This document shows positions 40,367 through 49,743 of a stretch of DNA of 51,512 bases, one piece after another. Position 1 is the stretch's first letter. Each line of letters starts with the position of its first letter. This DNA comes from a bacterium (GTDB lineage: Bacteria; Armatimonadota; Chthonomonadetes; Chthonomonadales; CAJBBX01). Made by a program: the position numbers and the translations under genes. The notes under the pieces were generated by a model that worked only from the letters and a program-made list of their open reading frames with translations, was not told where the DNA came from and did not search any database. Where the stretch lies: NCBI GenBank assembly GCA_021811565.1, contig JAJZOL010000038.1, forward strand, positions 1 to 51,512, in the 5' to 3' direction.

Positions 40367-41881
40367 CTACCCTTTGTATTCATCCCCCGCTCCGTGTTTT
40401 TTAACAATGTGCGCGATCTCCTCTTTCGCCATAGCGGTTAGTTTCGGATCGCCCGACACAACCTCCCAGCGCGCCAATCCGTTTTCGCTTTGAGATATTC
40501 TCTGGCATACCTGCAGCCAGTCCGATGAAATTATTGTATTTTCATCGATATCGAATGGTATGCCCTTGCGCATCATTGTGGCTTCGAGATCGTATCCGTT
40601 AGGCATGCGGGACATCACCTTCGCTCCAAACGACCTGAAATACTCCTCCACATCCCTCAAAGCCTCCGTGCGATGATCATCGCCTGGGAATTTGTATCCC
40701 CATTCCCTAGCTCTGCTCGTTTCGGACTGAATTTCAAACAATTCTGTATATTTACCGGGATTCTCAAGCCATGTGCGAGCTGTCAGAAGCGCAATATAGA
40801 GCGTGTTTTCCGTACAGTATCTGGCGCCCTGATATGTGAAGGCCTCATAGAAATGCGCCGATTCCTCCACGGTGGCGACCATCGCGGGATTTTCGTACAT
40901 GGCGTTTTTGATCTGAGAGTGACCGTTTCGGATAACATTAACCGTCACCCCCGTCTTCGCCATCTCCATGATCGCGAGAGGATTGGACTTCAAGTCGGCG
41001 TAGACCCCGATCCCATCCCCCGGAAAGCGTTTGCGTATCTCCGGCAAAATGCCTGCGAATACGAAACTGGAGGAGAGAAATACCCCCGATCCGTTGTAAA
41101 AGTCGATGCGATCCCCATCCCCGTCAAAGAAAACTCCGAGAAGCGAGCCGCCTTTTTTCAGTGTCCGTAAGCCCTCTGCGATCACCTCCTGCTTCACCGG
41201 ATTGGGATCGCCTAAAGGAAACGAGCCATCCGCCGTAAAATGCAGTGGCGACAAATCCGCCTCTGCGCGTGCGAAAGCGAGCATCATTTCGCGCCCCGCA
41301 GCGCCGTTAAGATAATCCTGAAAAATCCTGAGGCCCTTCAGCCCGCCTTTTCGCACTCCTGCAAGCTCCATGCTGTACGCGATATAATCCCCGGTGGGAT
41401 CATAAGCTTTGATGGACCCGCGCGATTTGAAGTTTGCGGAGTTTCCCAAAATATAATACTCCTTGATTTTATCCAAACCGCCCTCCGGTCCGATATGCTC
41501 CGCAATGGGAAACACTCCCTTCCCCAGTATCTTGCATCCCGTATCTCCGGCTGGATTGTGCGAAGCTCCGAACATTACCGCAGCCATATCCGGATACTGC
41601 ATGGCTGTAAAGTAGAACATGGAAGTGGAGCAGACGCCGGGAATGACGATCACGTCCAATCCGGCGTTTAAGAATATCTCCGCGCCATTCTGAAGATATC
41701 GCGGTCCGGTGGATCGGGCGTCATGCGCCACGATAACCCCTTTAACTCCCAAATCCTGTTTGAAATAGAGAGCCATTGCATGGTCCAGCCTACTCGCTAA
41801 CTCGGTTCCAAGAGATGACGCAGGGGTGCGGATATCATAGGCGCGGAACATGGAAAGATTGATATCTTTTTCCTTTGACAC
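40367..41881 (-). CDS. Phosphoglucomutase/phosphomannomutase
   Basis: An alpha-D-phosphohexomutase of 504 residues that shifts phosphate between C6 and C1 of glucose or mannose, feeding nucleotide-sugar synthesis. The phosphoserine is Ser107 in MFGASHNPAGDTG. The metal loop is FFDGDGDRID (Asp253, 255, 257), and the sugar loop is VEESAHFYEAF, where GEESGH is usual. The start is GTG 41881 with a weak GGAG; the conserved FRAYDIR begins at residue 12. It is a minus-strand gene upstream of the discoidin-Agl23 pair, possibly supplying precursor for that glycosylation. Confidence 0.9.
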   Translation of the reverse strand: MSKEKDINLSMFRAYDIRTPASSLGTELASRLDHAMALYFKQDLGVKGVIVAHDARSTGPRYLQNGAEIFLNAGLDVIVIPGVCSTSMFYFTAMQYPDMAAVMFGASHNPAGDTGCKILGKGVFPIAEHIGPEGGLDKIKEYYILGNSANFKSRGSIKAYDPTGDYIAYSMELAGVRKGGLKGLRIFQDYLNGAAGREMMLAFARAEADLSPLHFTADGSFPLGDPNPVKQEVIAEGLRTLKKGGSLLGVFFDGDGDRIDFYNGSGVFLSSSFVFAGILPEIRKRFPGDGIGVYADLKSNPLAIMEMAKTGVTVNVIRNGHSQIKNAMYENPAMVATVEESAHFYEAFTYQGARYCTENTLYIALLTARTWLENPGKYTELFEIQSETSRAREWGYKFPGDDHRTEALRDVEEYFRSFGAKVMSRMPNGYDLEATMMRKGIPFDIDENTIISSDWLQVCQRISQSENGLARWEVVSGDPKLTAMAKEEIAHIVKKHGAGDEYKG

Positions 41882-41942
41882 GTAAGGTTTTACTCCAAGT
41901 AAGGATCTGATGCCAGCGTAATTTCGGCAACAACTCCGGGAA

Positions 41943-42983
41943 TTATTTTTCTGGCGAGCCCCAAGGGATGGAAGCCAGTTTCCCGGCTAATTGGTTTACA
42001 AGATTTTTCTCGACGCTGTCAAGTTGGCTGAACAAAGGACCATCCCGCAAATCGAAGGACCTGCGCGGTCGCTCGTCCTTCGCATGCTCATTGGAACCGT
42101 TATGGAAACACCAACCCGCCGCTCCGCCGCTCTTCGCCCCTGTCGCATCCGTAAGAAAATCATGCAATCCAGGTTGCCAATTGCCGTAATCCCTGCGAAA
42201 AGGCTCCTGATACAGGATCGGAACGACATGCCCCATTTTACTCATTACGGACAAGCAATTCCTGGTAACGGATTCGGTCTGCTCGGCGGACCCGGCCTGT
42301 CTTGGAAGGTGAGGGGCAATGAAATCCAAACCTGCGGTCACCAAAGCTTTTTGCAAAGATGCCTCATCCATTCCTCCACCGGAGGCTGTCACGATCCTCT
42401 TCGGATCGATTTGCTTGACCGCATCTCGAAGCTTGCGCAACTCCACATAGCTCACATAACGGGCGTCGCGAATATCGTGCTCATTCGCCATGTCCAGATA
42501 CCAATTTCGATACTTTTTCAGTTCTGTTGCGAGGGTTCGAATGGCGTTTAGGTAATCCTCGAACGTGGGCAAGCAAGGTTGGTCATTGAACGTTGCCCCA
42601 TGCGCCATGGTGATATCCACAATCATGCCGCGTTTGTTACAATACTGCAGAAGTTCCTTAAGTCGATTCATATAGGGTTGCATCGGAGACCCATCGGATT
42701 TGAATACGGTGATGTCTTCTCCAAAAGCCGGCCAAAGCGCCCAAACTCGCATCCAGTTAAATCCTAACTTGCGCATCTGATCAATATCAGCATGGGTGGC
42801 TTTTGCATCTATCCCTAATGCGGAGTAATAACTAATCCCAAGCATAAATTGAGGTTTGCCGTTTATTGTGAACTTCGCACCATCCACTCCGAACGTCGTA
42901 GCATAGCAAGGGTTGAAACCAAGTGCGCAGAATAGCACAGACATCATGGAACCTACAATGAAAATTTTGTTGATGAAATTCAT
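41943..42983 (-). CDS. Secreted GH5-like TIM-barrel glycoside hydrolase
   Basis: A 346-residue exported protein. After the signal peptide (FIVGSMMSVLFCALGFNPCYA) comes FTINGKPQFMLGISYYSALG, typical of GH5/GH-A barrels, and RKLGFNWMRVWALWP. Glu168 in WYLDMANEHDI fits the acid/base after strand 4 (NE pair) and Glu260 in PILYQEPFR fits the nucleophile after strand 7. A retaining beta-glycanase is likely; the substrate is unknown. AAGGAG precedes the ATG. The next gene upstream on the same strand is another secreted barrel protein 23 bases away, so they form an operon. Confidence 0.8.
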   Translation of the reverse strand: MNFINKIFIVGSMMSVLFCALGFNPCYATTFGVDGAKFTINGKPQFMLGISYYSALGIDAKATHADIDQMRKLGFNWMRVWALWPAFGEDITVFKSDGSPMQPYMNRLKELLQYCNKRGMIVDITMAHGATFNDQPCLPTFEDYLNAIRTLATELKKYRNWYLDMANEHDIRDARYVSYVELRKLRDAVKQIDPKRIVTASGGGMDEASLQKALVTAGLDFIAPHLPRQAGSAEQTESVTRNCLSVMSKMGHVVPILYQEPFRRDYGNWQPGLHDFLTDATGAKSGGAAGWCFHNGSNEHAKDERPRRSFDLRDGPLFSQLDSVEKNLVNQLAGKLASIPWGSPEK

Positions 42984-43006
42984 TTAAAATTCTCCTTGAT
43001 TTTGAC

Positions 43007-43828
43007 TCAGGCGTCTCTAATGCATTCGCCTAAAACATGGATGACATCCTCGTCTATCTTGGTGTCGTTAAAGCCGTATACATTGAAATTCGCTTTGCGC
43101 TGCAGAGCCGCCTGTGCCATTGTGCGAGCGCGATCTGGTCCCGGATTTAAGACGGGCCAGCAATCGGTGTTGTTGACGGTCGGTTTTCCCGCCGTCAACA
43201 ATCGAACCGATTGCACATTAAAATCACCGCACCAATGCCAATCCACTAGATCGAACCCTTTCACCGTCGGGTCTCCTCTACCGTTATCCCCATTTGCGAT
43301 TTTGAGACCTTTCCACTCTTTCACCGTATATTCCATCCAGCGATACGCTTTGCCGTTTTCATCCGCATTTGGTTCGGACACCCCCATCATCATGACTTTC
43401 TTGGTTCCAATGCGATGAATAATTTCATTCAATCTTTCCTGAAACCATGCATCATCTTGTTGGCGCACCGCCTCTGCATTCCAATTGACGAGAGAAATCA
43501 TCGTGGTTATGTTTCTGCGCCGCATCGCATCCACGAAAATTTTCGCAAGTTCCACGTGGGTTTCAATAGACCGCCCCTTTCTTGCCGCCTCATTAAACCA
43601 TGCGACATACTCTATTTCGGTCATTGTGCAACCCGCCGAATAGAGCAAATCAGCCAATTCCTGGCAATCTATGGTGTGCCAAAGGTTGACTAATCCGTAT
43701 CCAATCAAAACAGACGCTCTTTTGACAGGCGGAGACGGGTTTTTGCGCGATGGTCTTCCCGCTCCTTGTATCACAGTCAATCCCGCTCCCGCCACTATAA
43801 ACTCTCTTCTGGTCAATTTGGTTTCCAT
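43007..43828 (-). CDS. Tat-exported barrel-like protein of unknown function
   Basis: A 273-residue protein with a twin-arginine-type signal (LTRREFIVAGAGLTVIQGAG). The mature part reads as a TIM-barrel-like glycosidase fold: SVLIGYGLVNLWHTID, ITTMISLVNWN, KKVMMMGVSEPNADENGKAY (a possible acid/base Glu) and FDLVDWHWCGDF. No second catalytic Glu is obvious, so it may be a binding protein or a different hydrolase. GGAGGGA precedes the ATG. It is the first gene of the operon with the GH5-like protein. Confidence 0.65.
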   Translation of the reverse strand: METKLTRREFIVAGAGLTVIQGAGRPSRKNPSPPVKRASVLIGYGLVNLWHTIDCQELADLLYSAGCTMTEIEYVAWFNEAARKGRSIETHVELAKIFVDAMRRRNITTMISLVNWNAEAVRQQDDAWFQERLNEIIHRIGTKKVMMMGVSEPNADENGKAYRWMEYTVKEWKGLKIANGDNGRGDPTVKGFDLVDWHWCGDFNVQSVRLLTAGKPTVNNTDCWPVLNPGPDRARTMAQAALQRKANFNVYGFNDTKIDEDVIHVLGECIRDA

Positions 43829-44017
43829 AATCGAAATCCCTCCGTTAATTACAGTTTATCAGCCAATAAAGCGGGGCGCCACAAAATGAATTGCGATGGA
43901 ACAGTGCAATGGCATGGGTTCGATAGGAACGTCCTAAAACGATTTCGATATGGTATTACACGACATTCCGTGTCACAATCTATTTCACATATGATCTCAT
44001 AAAGAGGACACCATGGT

Positions 44018-46027
44018 ATGAACACGGATTCGATGCGAAAATTGAACTTATATGGCTATATTGGGGGATTGCAATACGAAAAGAGCGAATCGCCTCTTGC
44101 CAGTGCAACGATTTACACTGCCAATTCAGTCGGTGAAGGTTTGGAATACCGGTTCCCCGCTGGCGCACTTGGCAATGCCAAATACATCAAGTCGGATTTT
44201 CTCCTGGAGGGCGATCTGCTGGCGGTTTATCAACTTACGCTGCAGGAAGGCGAAACCGGTCCCGCTTTCCACATGATTTTCGGGCTATTGAACCAATGCC
44301 AAGCGAGGATGCGCGCGCCTCTGGAGGCGGTGCATCAGAATCAATGGCGGTATCCGCGCGAGGACGCCTGGCTTAAGCCTATGTGCGGCGGAGACAAGGT
44401 CGATCTGGAAAAAGTGGACAGGCTTCGAATTACGCTGATAAGAAAAGGTCCTAATCCCGTAAAATGGCACATGACGGATTTGGAAGTCTGGGAGAGCGAA
44501 CCTCCCAGACTTACGAATCCCATCTTGCCGGCGGGACCACTCATTGATGAAATGGGACAAAACACACTACGCATATGGACGGGGAAATCCCGTTCAATAG
44601 ATGAGGTGACCCGTCGTCTCAAATCCCAGTTGGATTCCTCTCAAACGAAACGCTGGCCCGAAGGGTTTTCCTTTTGGGGTGGATGGACCGCGAGGCGATT
44701 CGACGCGACGGGCTTCTTTCGGACCCATTTCGATGGGAAACGATGGTGGCTCGTGGATCCGGACGGATTCGCTTTTTGGTCGACCGGGATGGACTGCGTG
44801 GGAATAAACGTCGAATGCCCCATTGGGCATATAAAGAAAGCCTTTGCGTGGCTTCCGGACAAGAATTCGGAATTCGCCCCAGTTTACGGAAAAGGATACG
44901 ACGATCTTCATCAGATCAATTTCCTCAAGGCGAACTTAATTCGCGCGTTCGGACCTAAGGACTATTATGAGAACTGGGCGAAAATCTCCATATCTCTTCT
45001 TAAGGACATGGGCTTTAACACTATGGGAAACTGGTCGGACTGGAAAATCGCCAAGGCTGCGGGATTTCCTTATGTGCGTCCGCTTCATTTCACTCCAAAA
45101 AGAGTTCGAAATGTTTTTAGGGACATGCCGGATGTCTTCGATCCTGGTTTCGAAGTGGACGCAAGGGAATACGCGAAACAATTGTCCGAATCTGCGGAAG
45201 ACCAGGCTTTTATCGGGTACTTTCTGATGAACGAACCCACATGGGGTTTCGCTCAATTGACTCCAGCCAAAGGAATGCTATTCAATACGCTTGATTGCGC
45301 ATCGCGCAGGCGGTTGGGCGAATGGCTTAGGGAAAAATATCGTACGGATGCCGCTTTCTCCGACGCTTGGGGCCACGCAGCGAGTGTAGAGGAAGTGACT
45401 CATGGAGCGTGGAACAAGCCTTTAAACGATAAGGCGGAAAGCGATCTGGAGGCGTTTAGTTCTCTCATGGTTGAGAAGCTCTTCAAAACCCTCTCCGAAG
45501 CCTGCAGGGAGGTCGATCCGAATCATCTCAATCTCGGAGCGCGATACTACACCGCACCTCCGGAATGGGCGTTATCGGGAATGCGCTTTTTTGATGTGTT
45601 CAGTATGAATTGCTACAATGAACGAGTTCCGGAGGATAAGGTTAAGGAGATTGTCAAGCTGTTGAAGATACCCGTGATGATTGGGGAATGGCATTTTGGC
45701 GCACTGGATGTGGGATTGCCGGGAAGCGGAATCGGTCGCGTGAAAGATCAAAAGTCTCGCGGAGACGCTTATCGATTCTACGTTGAAAACGCGGCTGTTC
45801 AATCCGGTTGCATCGGCGTGCACTACTTCACGCTCTACGATGAATCCGCTTTGGGGAGATTCGACGGCGAGAACTGGAATATTGGTTTTGTGGACGTGTG
45901 CAACCTTCCCTACGAGCCTCTGCAGCAAGCTGCGCTGAAGAGCCACGAGAGAATCTATCGCGTGGCGCACAAGCAGGTTCCGCCGTTTTTGGACGCTCCG
46001 GAGTATCTTGAGAAGTTGTTTCTTTAA
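44018..46027 (+). CDS. Agarase/GH50-like glycoside hydrolase
   Basis: A 669-residue enzyme. The N-terminal third is a beta domain; the catalytic barrel starts with ATGFFRTHFDGKRWWLVDPDGFAFWSTGMDCVG, characteristic of beta-agarase/GH50-like proteins. Glu406 in IGYFLMNEPTWGF fits the acid/base and Glu557 in VMIGEWHFG the nucleophile; SALGRFDGENWNIGFVDV near the end is also family-like. No signal peptide is seen, so it probably cleaves imported oligosaccharides. AAAGAGGA lies 9 bases before the ATG. It is divergent from the two secreted barrel genes and convergent with an oxidoreductase behind a strong terminator. Confidence 0.8.
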   Translation: MNTDSMRKLNLYGYIGGLQYEKSESPLASATIYTANSVGEGLEYRFPAGALGNAKYIKSDFLLEGDLLAVYQLTLQEGETGPAFHMIFGLLNQCQARMRAPLEAVHQNQWRYPREDAWLKPMCGGDKVDLEKVDRLRITLIRKGPNPVKWHMTDLEVWESEPPRLTNPILPAGPLIDEMGQNTLRIWTGKSRSIDEVTRRLKSQLDSSQTKRWPEGFSFWGGWTARRFDATGFFRTHFDGKRWWLVDPDGFAFWSTGMDCVGINVECPIGHIKKAFAWLPDKNSEFAPVYGKGYDDLHQINFLKANLIRAFGPKDYYENWAKISISLLKDMGFNTMGNWSDWKIAKAAGFPYVRPLHFTPKRVRNVFRDMPDVFDPGFEVDAREYAKQLSESAEDQAFIGYFLMNEPTWGFAQLTPAKGMLFNTLDCASRRRLGEWLREKYRTDAAFSDAWGHAASVEEVTHGAWNKPLNDKAESDLEAFSSLMVEKLFKTLSEACREVDPNHLNLGARYYTAPPEWALSGMRFFDVFSMNCYNERVPEDKVKEIVKLLKIPVMIGEWHFGALDVGLPGSGIGRVKDQKSRGDAYRFYVENAAVQSGCIGVHYFTLYDESALGRFDGENWNIGFVDVCNLPYEPLQQAALKSHERIYRVAHKQVPPFLDAPEYLEKLFL

Positions 46028-46088
46028 ACACCCGTCGAGCGATGGCTCGATAGGTTCGGGTCTATTGTCAAGCAAGTGTAGGAAGAAC

Positions 46089-46117
46089 AAAGGGGCGATT
46101 GGTTCAATCGCCCCTTT
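46089..46117. terminator. Strong bidirectional terminator
   Basis: AAAGGGGCGATT (46089-46100) and AATCGCCCCTTT (46106-46117) form a perfect 12-bp stem with a 5-nt loop. The stem is A-rich at one end and T-rich at the other, so it serves both convergent genes. Confidence 0.82.
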
Positions 46118-46146
46118 AATTCGGTCGAAATCGAGGTTCGGCTTTA

Positions 46147-47466
46147 TTAGTACAGCTTGTATCCATTCAGGAAGCGCGGATGTATCCACGGATCAAGCTC
46201 GGGAGCCCCCTTGGCTTTCATATTCTTGGAATCCCACTCAAACGAGGTGCCGTCCATCCAGACCGCCAAATTGCCAACGAGGCACGTTTCCGTTAATGGC
46301 CCTGCGTAATCCGGGAAATTGGACATCGTTGTACCCTCACCCTTGATGGCGTTAATGAACTCCATCCAGTGACCATCCTCCCAAGCTCCGGGAGATACGG
46401 GATAAGAGACCTCCCCCACATCCACTCCGCCATACACCTTGGATACATCCCCCGTATCGCCAGGTGCGAAGAGTTTGCCCTTGTCACCGATCATCAGCGA
46501 TCCGCTGCTTGGCAATTCCACTCCCGGCAGCAGGTCGGACGGAGGCAGCTTGCCGCCATCGTACCACCACATTTTCAGCGGGCCGTGGAATTCATTCTTG
46601 TCGAAATGCCATTCAATCTTGGAGGAGATCGGATAGCTTATCTTGTTATTGCCGGAAGTCTCCGCCACGGCGTATATCGGGTTTCGGAGATCAAGCGCCA
46701 TGAAAGGCAGATTGATGGTATGACAGCCCATATCCCCCATCGCACCCGTTCCAAACGACCAGAAACCACGCCAAACAAATGGCTCATATTTGCTGGAGTA
46801 CGGACGCTTCTTGCGAGGACCGATCCAGTAATCCCAGTGCAAATAGGATGGCACGGGTTCGGATGGCGGCACCTCAACCCCCTGAGGCCATATCGGACGG
46901 TTCGTCCATACATGCACTTCCGAAACATTGCCGATCATGCCTGCACGAACCTTGTATGCCGCCTCTCTCATGGAGTTGTTTGCGGTGCCTTGGTTGCCCA
47001 TTTGGGTGACAACCTTCTTTGCTCGCGCCAGTTGCTCCAAATGACGTGTCTCGAAAACACTGTGGGTCAATGGCTTCTGACCATAACAGTGTTTGCCCAT
47101 GGAGATTGCCATGCTGTCCGCAGGACCGTGATGATGGTCGGGAGTGCTTACGGTCACTGCGTCGATATCCTTATCCATCTCCTCAAGCATTTCACGGTAG
47201 TCATTGTATTTTTTCGCGTTCGGGTATTTCTGCGATGCAGCGTTTAAAGTGTTGTCATCAACGTCGCAAATTGCGATGACGGTGCCGTATTTATTTGCGT
47301 TCGCCGTGTCACTCTCCCCTTTTCCGCCGACGCCGATGCAGGCGATTTGAACGCGATCATTGGGGGATTTGCCACCTTTGGCCCACGCCCTATCCGATGC
47401 CCAAATCGCAATAGTTGTAAACGCCGTCTGCTTAATAAAATCACGACGGCTTGTTTTGGAACTCAT
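46147..47466 (-). CDS. Tat-exported Gfo/Idh/MocA family oxidoreductase (2)
   Basis: A 439-residue NAD(P)-dependent oxidoreductase-like protein. Signal SRRDFIKQTAFTTIAIWAS is twin-arginine type. IACIGVGGKGESD is the Rossmann loop, AICDVDDNTL the cofactor strand, TPDHHHGPADSMAISMGKHCYGQKPLTHS the EKP-like block (here QKP). The second domain contains GAMGDMGCHTINLPFMALDL. It is a distant paralog of the protein at 23600, with an unknown sugar substrate. AGGAGGAAGG precedes the ATG. A sugar isomerase gene is transcribed divergently. Confidence 0.9.
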   Translation of the reverse strand: MSSKTSRRDFIKQTAFTTIAIWASDRAWAKGGKSPNDRVQIACIGVGGKGESDTANANKYGTVIAICDVDDNTLNAASQKYPNAKKYNDYREMLEEMDKDIDAVTVSTPDHHHGPADSMAISMGKHCYGQKPLTHSVFETRHLEQLARAKKVVTQMGNQGTANNSMREAAYKVRAGMIGNVSEVHVWTNRPIWPQGVEVPPSEPVPSYLHWDYWIGPRKKRPYSSKYEPFVWRGFWSFGTGAMGDMGCHTINLPFMALDLRNPIYAVAETSGNNKISYPISSKIEWHFDKNEFHGPLKMWWYDGGKLPPSDLLPGVELPSSGSLMIGDKGKLFAPGDTGDVSKVYGGVDVGEVSYPVSPGAWEDGHWMEFINAIKGEGTTMSNFPDYAGPLTETCLVGNLAVWMDGTSFEWDSKNMKAKGAPELDPWIHPRFLNGYKLY

Positions 47467-47791
47467 AAACCCTTCCTCCTCTAGGTAAAATTGGAAAATT
47501 CAGATGCCTATTAGACCGGACTGCAAAGCCTCTTGCTGGAAAACATCCGACTTGGTGTTTCATAACACCGTGGTTCCAAATTGAATTCTGCAATCACCTC
47601 TAAGATAGAACAGGATTCGACAGGAAATCAAGGATTCCTTCCGTGAATTTGAAAAAAAACACGCATTTATCGTTCGCGCTCCACTATACATACACTTTCG
47701 TATGTGTTAAAATGACCACAGCGTGAAGATGCTTGGGATGGATGCGCAATCCCAGCGTTACTATACCCTCTGAATGAAGGAGACTGAACTT
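47467..47791. other. Divergent regulatory region, oxidoreductase and sugar isomerase
   Basis: 325 bases without a credible gene. It contains a small hairpin, GGTGTT (47554-47559) with AACACC (47564-47569), in the leader of the oxidoreductase, and an inverted repeat next to a TAAAAT box near the isomerase start (listed separately). Confidence 0.5.
47688..47713 (+). promoter_or_regulatory. Inverted repeat overlapping a likely -10 of the isomerase gene
   Basis: ACATAC (47688-47693) and GTATGT (47700-47705) are exact inverted repeats six bases apart, immediately before TAAAAT (47708-47713), a plausible -10. A repressor bound here would block the promoter. No good -35 is visible. Confidence 0.35.
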
Positions 47792-48796
47792 ATGGGCAGA
47801 CCTGTGACTCTATTTACCGGACAATGGGCGGATTTACCCCTTGAAACGGTGGCGGAAAAAGCGGCGAAATTCGGTTATGAAGGTTTGGAACTAGCATGCT
47901 GGGGCGACCACTTCGACGTGGTCGAAGCGACTGGTCCTAATGCGCAAGCCTATTGCCGGTCCAGACATGAAATCCTCGCGAAGCACGGTTTGAAAGTATG
48001 GGCGGTTAGCAACCATCTCGTGGGGCAAGCTGTTCTGGATATTATCGACGAGCGACATAAGGCGATACTTCCCCCGGCTGTTTACAGCAACGGCGAACCC
48101 GCCGAGGTCAACATGCGCGCGGCGGAGGAGATGAAGCGAACTGCGATCGCGGCTAAGAATTTGGGAGTGAGCATCGTAAATGGATTCACCGGTTCCTCCA
48201 TTTGGCATCTCTTGTATTCCTTCCCTCCAATCGTGCCGGGGCAGATCGAGAAGGGTTACGCACTTCTGGCGGAAAGATGGAACCCCATCCTTGATGTCTT
48301 TAAGGAAAACGGGGTGAAGTTTGGTCTTGAGGTGCACCCGACTGAGATCGCTTTTGACATCGTCACTGCGAAAAGAACGCTTGAGACCTTGGGGAACCGA
48401 CCGGAGTTCGGGTTCAACTTCGATCCCAGCCATCTGGGATATCAGGGAGTGGATTACGTGCGGTTCCTATATGAGTTCGGCGACCGAATTTTCCATGTGC
48501 ACATGAAGGACGTATACTGGTCACCCGTTCCAAAGCCGATCGGTGTTTTTGGCGGTCACACCGGTTTCGGCAACCCTGAAAGATTCTGGGATTTCCGCTC
48601 GCTCGGGCATGGATGCATCAATTTCGAGGAGATTATTCGAGCTCTGAATAACATTGGCTATCAAGGACCGCTCTCGGTGGAATGGGAAGATAGCGGGATG
48701 GATCGCGAACATGGCGCAACGGAATCGGCGGCGTTCGTTAGAAAGTGTGACTTCAAGGCGTCGGAATTCGCATTCGACTCCAACTTCGACAAATAA
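47792..48796 (+). CDS. Sugar phosphate isomerase/epimerase family protein
   Basis: A xylose-isomerase-like TIM barrel of 334 residues. Metal-ligand segments are in order: [13 protein letters not shown] (Glu), [12 protein letters not shown] (Asp/His), [11 protein letters not shown] (His), and [11 protein letters not shown] (Glu). It probably isomerises or epimerises a keto/aldo sugar, as partners of Gfo/Idh/MocA dehydrogenases do in inositol or sugar catabolism. ATG 47792 has AAGGAG 9 bases upstream; the in-frame ATG at 47774 precedes that site and is less likely. A long hairpin terminates it. Confidence 0.88.
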   Translation: MGRPVTLFTGQWADLPLETVAEKAAKFGYEGLELACWGDHFDVVEATGPNAQAYCRSRHEILAKHGLKVWAVSNHLVGQAVLDIIDERHKAILPPAVYSNGEPAEVNMRAAEEMKRTAIAAKNLGVSIVNGFTGSSIWHLLYSFPPIVPGQIEKGYALLAERWNPILDVFKENGVKFGLEVHPTEIAFDIVTAKRTLETLGNRPEFGFNFDPSHLGYQGVDYVRFLYEFGDRIFHVHMKDVYWSPVPKPIGVFGGHTGFGNPERFWDFRSLGHGCINFEEIIRALNNIGYQGPLSVEWEDSGMDREHGATESAAFVRKCDFKASEFAFDSNFDK

Positions 48797-48824
48797 AGGC
48801 TAAAGCTTAGGCGCAATGGTTAAA

Positions 48825-48882
48825 TCCACCCCTTCACCGATCCAACGGTTCAATGGGAACGTTGGATCGGTGAAGGGGTGGA
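48825..48882 (+). terminator. Terminator with an unusually long perfect stem
   Basis: The arms 48825-48847 and 48860-48882 are exact reverse complements, a 23-bp perfect stem with a 12-nt loop, followed by TTTTT at 48891. It lies 28 bases after the isomerase stop. Confidence 0.8.
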
Positions 48883-49059
48883 ATATTAAGTTTTTGTAAA
48901 ATTTCACGCACGCATGACGATATCCCTCAAATCTGGTGTATTATCATAGGATATGCAATTGTATTATTCCTAAACTCTTCGCCACATGGAATCCTCATTG
49001 GATTATTGGGGAAAGAGATAAATCACAGATCATTTCAAGGGATTGGAAAGGGTATCGTC

Positions 49060-49743
49060 ATGGCGACAATGACACGAACACAATTTGAAGCGGAACTTCA
49101 GAACCTACGCGGCAAACTCCTCGAAATGTGCAGCGTTGCCGATTCGATGGTCGCCATGGCCATGGAAGCGTTGACGGAACTCGATGTCCAACTCGCGGAA
49201 GAGGTCATCAAGACGGATGACAATGTGGACGCAATGGACATCAGCATTGAGACGGAGTGCATCCGCCTGATTGCCCTGCAACAGCCCATCGCTCGTGATT
49301 TAAGACTTATCGGCACCGCGTTCAAGGTGATCACCGATATCGAACGCATTGGCGACCACGCGGTGTGCATCGCCAAGGTGGCGCGCGATCTGGCGAAGGA
49401 CTCCTTTTACAAACCCCTTGTGGATCTGCCGCGTATGGCTCAATCCGTGAGAACCATGCTCACGGAAGTGTTAACCGCGTTTGTCAATCACGATCTCGAA
49501 CTGGCGGACAAAGTCATCACCGCTGACGATGAAGTGGATGATATCTATCGCAAGATCAAAGCGCAGCTTTTCGCAGCGATGAAGCGCGATCCCGATGCGG
49601 TAATCCAAGCTTCTCAATTTCTCTTCGTGGCGCACTATCTGGAGCGTATCGCGGATCATACTGTCAATATCGCGGAACGAGTCCATTACGTCGAAACTGG
49701 CGATCTGATGCAACTGGTTAAAAGCCACCAGTCGAATTCTTAG
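49060..49743 (+). CDS. phoU: Phosphate signalling protein PhoU
   Basis: A 227-residue cytoplasmic protein of two PhoU three-helix bundles that represses phosphate-starvation signalling. The first repeat has the metal-binding ALQQPIARDLRLIGTAFKVITDIERIGDHAV. The second has the matching FVAHYLERIADHTVNIAERVHY. I chose ATG 49060, preceded by AAAGGG; the frame opens at 49006. No pst transporter or phoR/phoB gene and no clear Pho box are next to it. Its 3-prime end overlaps the convergent PBP2 gene by 26 bases. Confidence 0.94.
   Translation: MATMTRTQFEAELQNLRGKLLEMCSVADSMVAMAMEALTELDVQLAEEVIKTDDNVDAMDISIETECIRLIALQQPIARDLRLIGTAFKVITDIERIGDHAVCIAKVARDLAKDSFYKPLVDLPRMAQSVRTMLTEVLTAFVNHDLELADKVITADDEVDDIYRKIKAQLFAAMKRDPDAVIQASQFLFVAHYLERIADHTVNIAERVHYVETGDLMQLVKSHQSNS

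Noticed and set aside
40209-40493. 94-codon plus-strand frame upstream of and overlapping the mutase
   Set aside because: It overlaps the conserved end of the mutase in antisense and lacks a ribosome site; the composition is not protein-like.
46369-47247. 292-codon open frame on the plus strand
   Set aside because: It lies wholly antisense to the oxidoreductase gene at 46147-47466 and its protein has no domain pattern.
48900-49059. Pho box upstream of phoU
   Set aside because: I looked for CTGTCAT-type direct repeats and found none.
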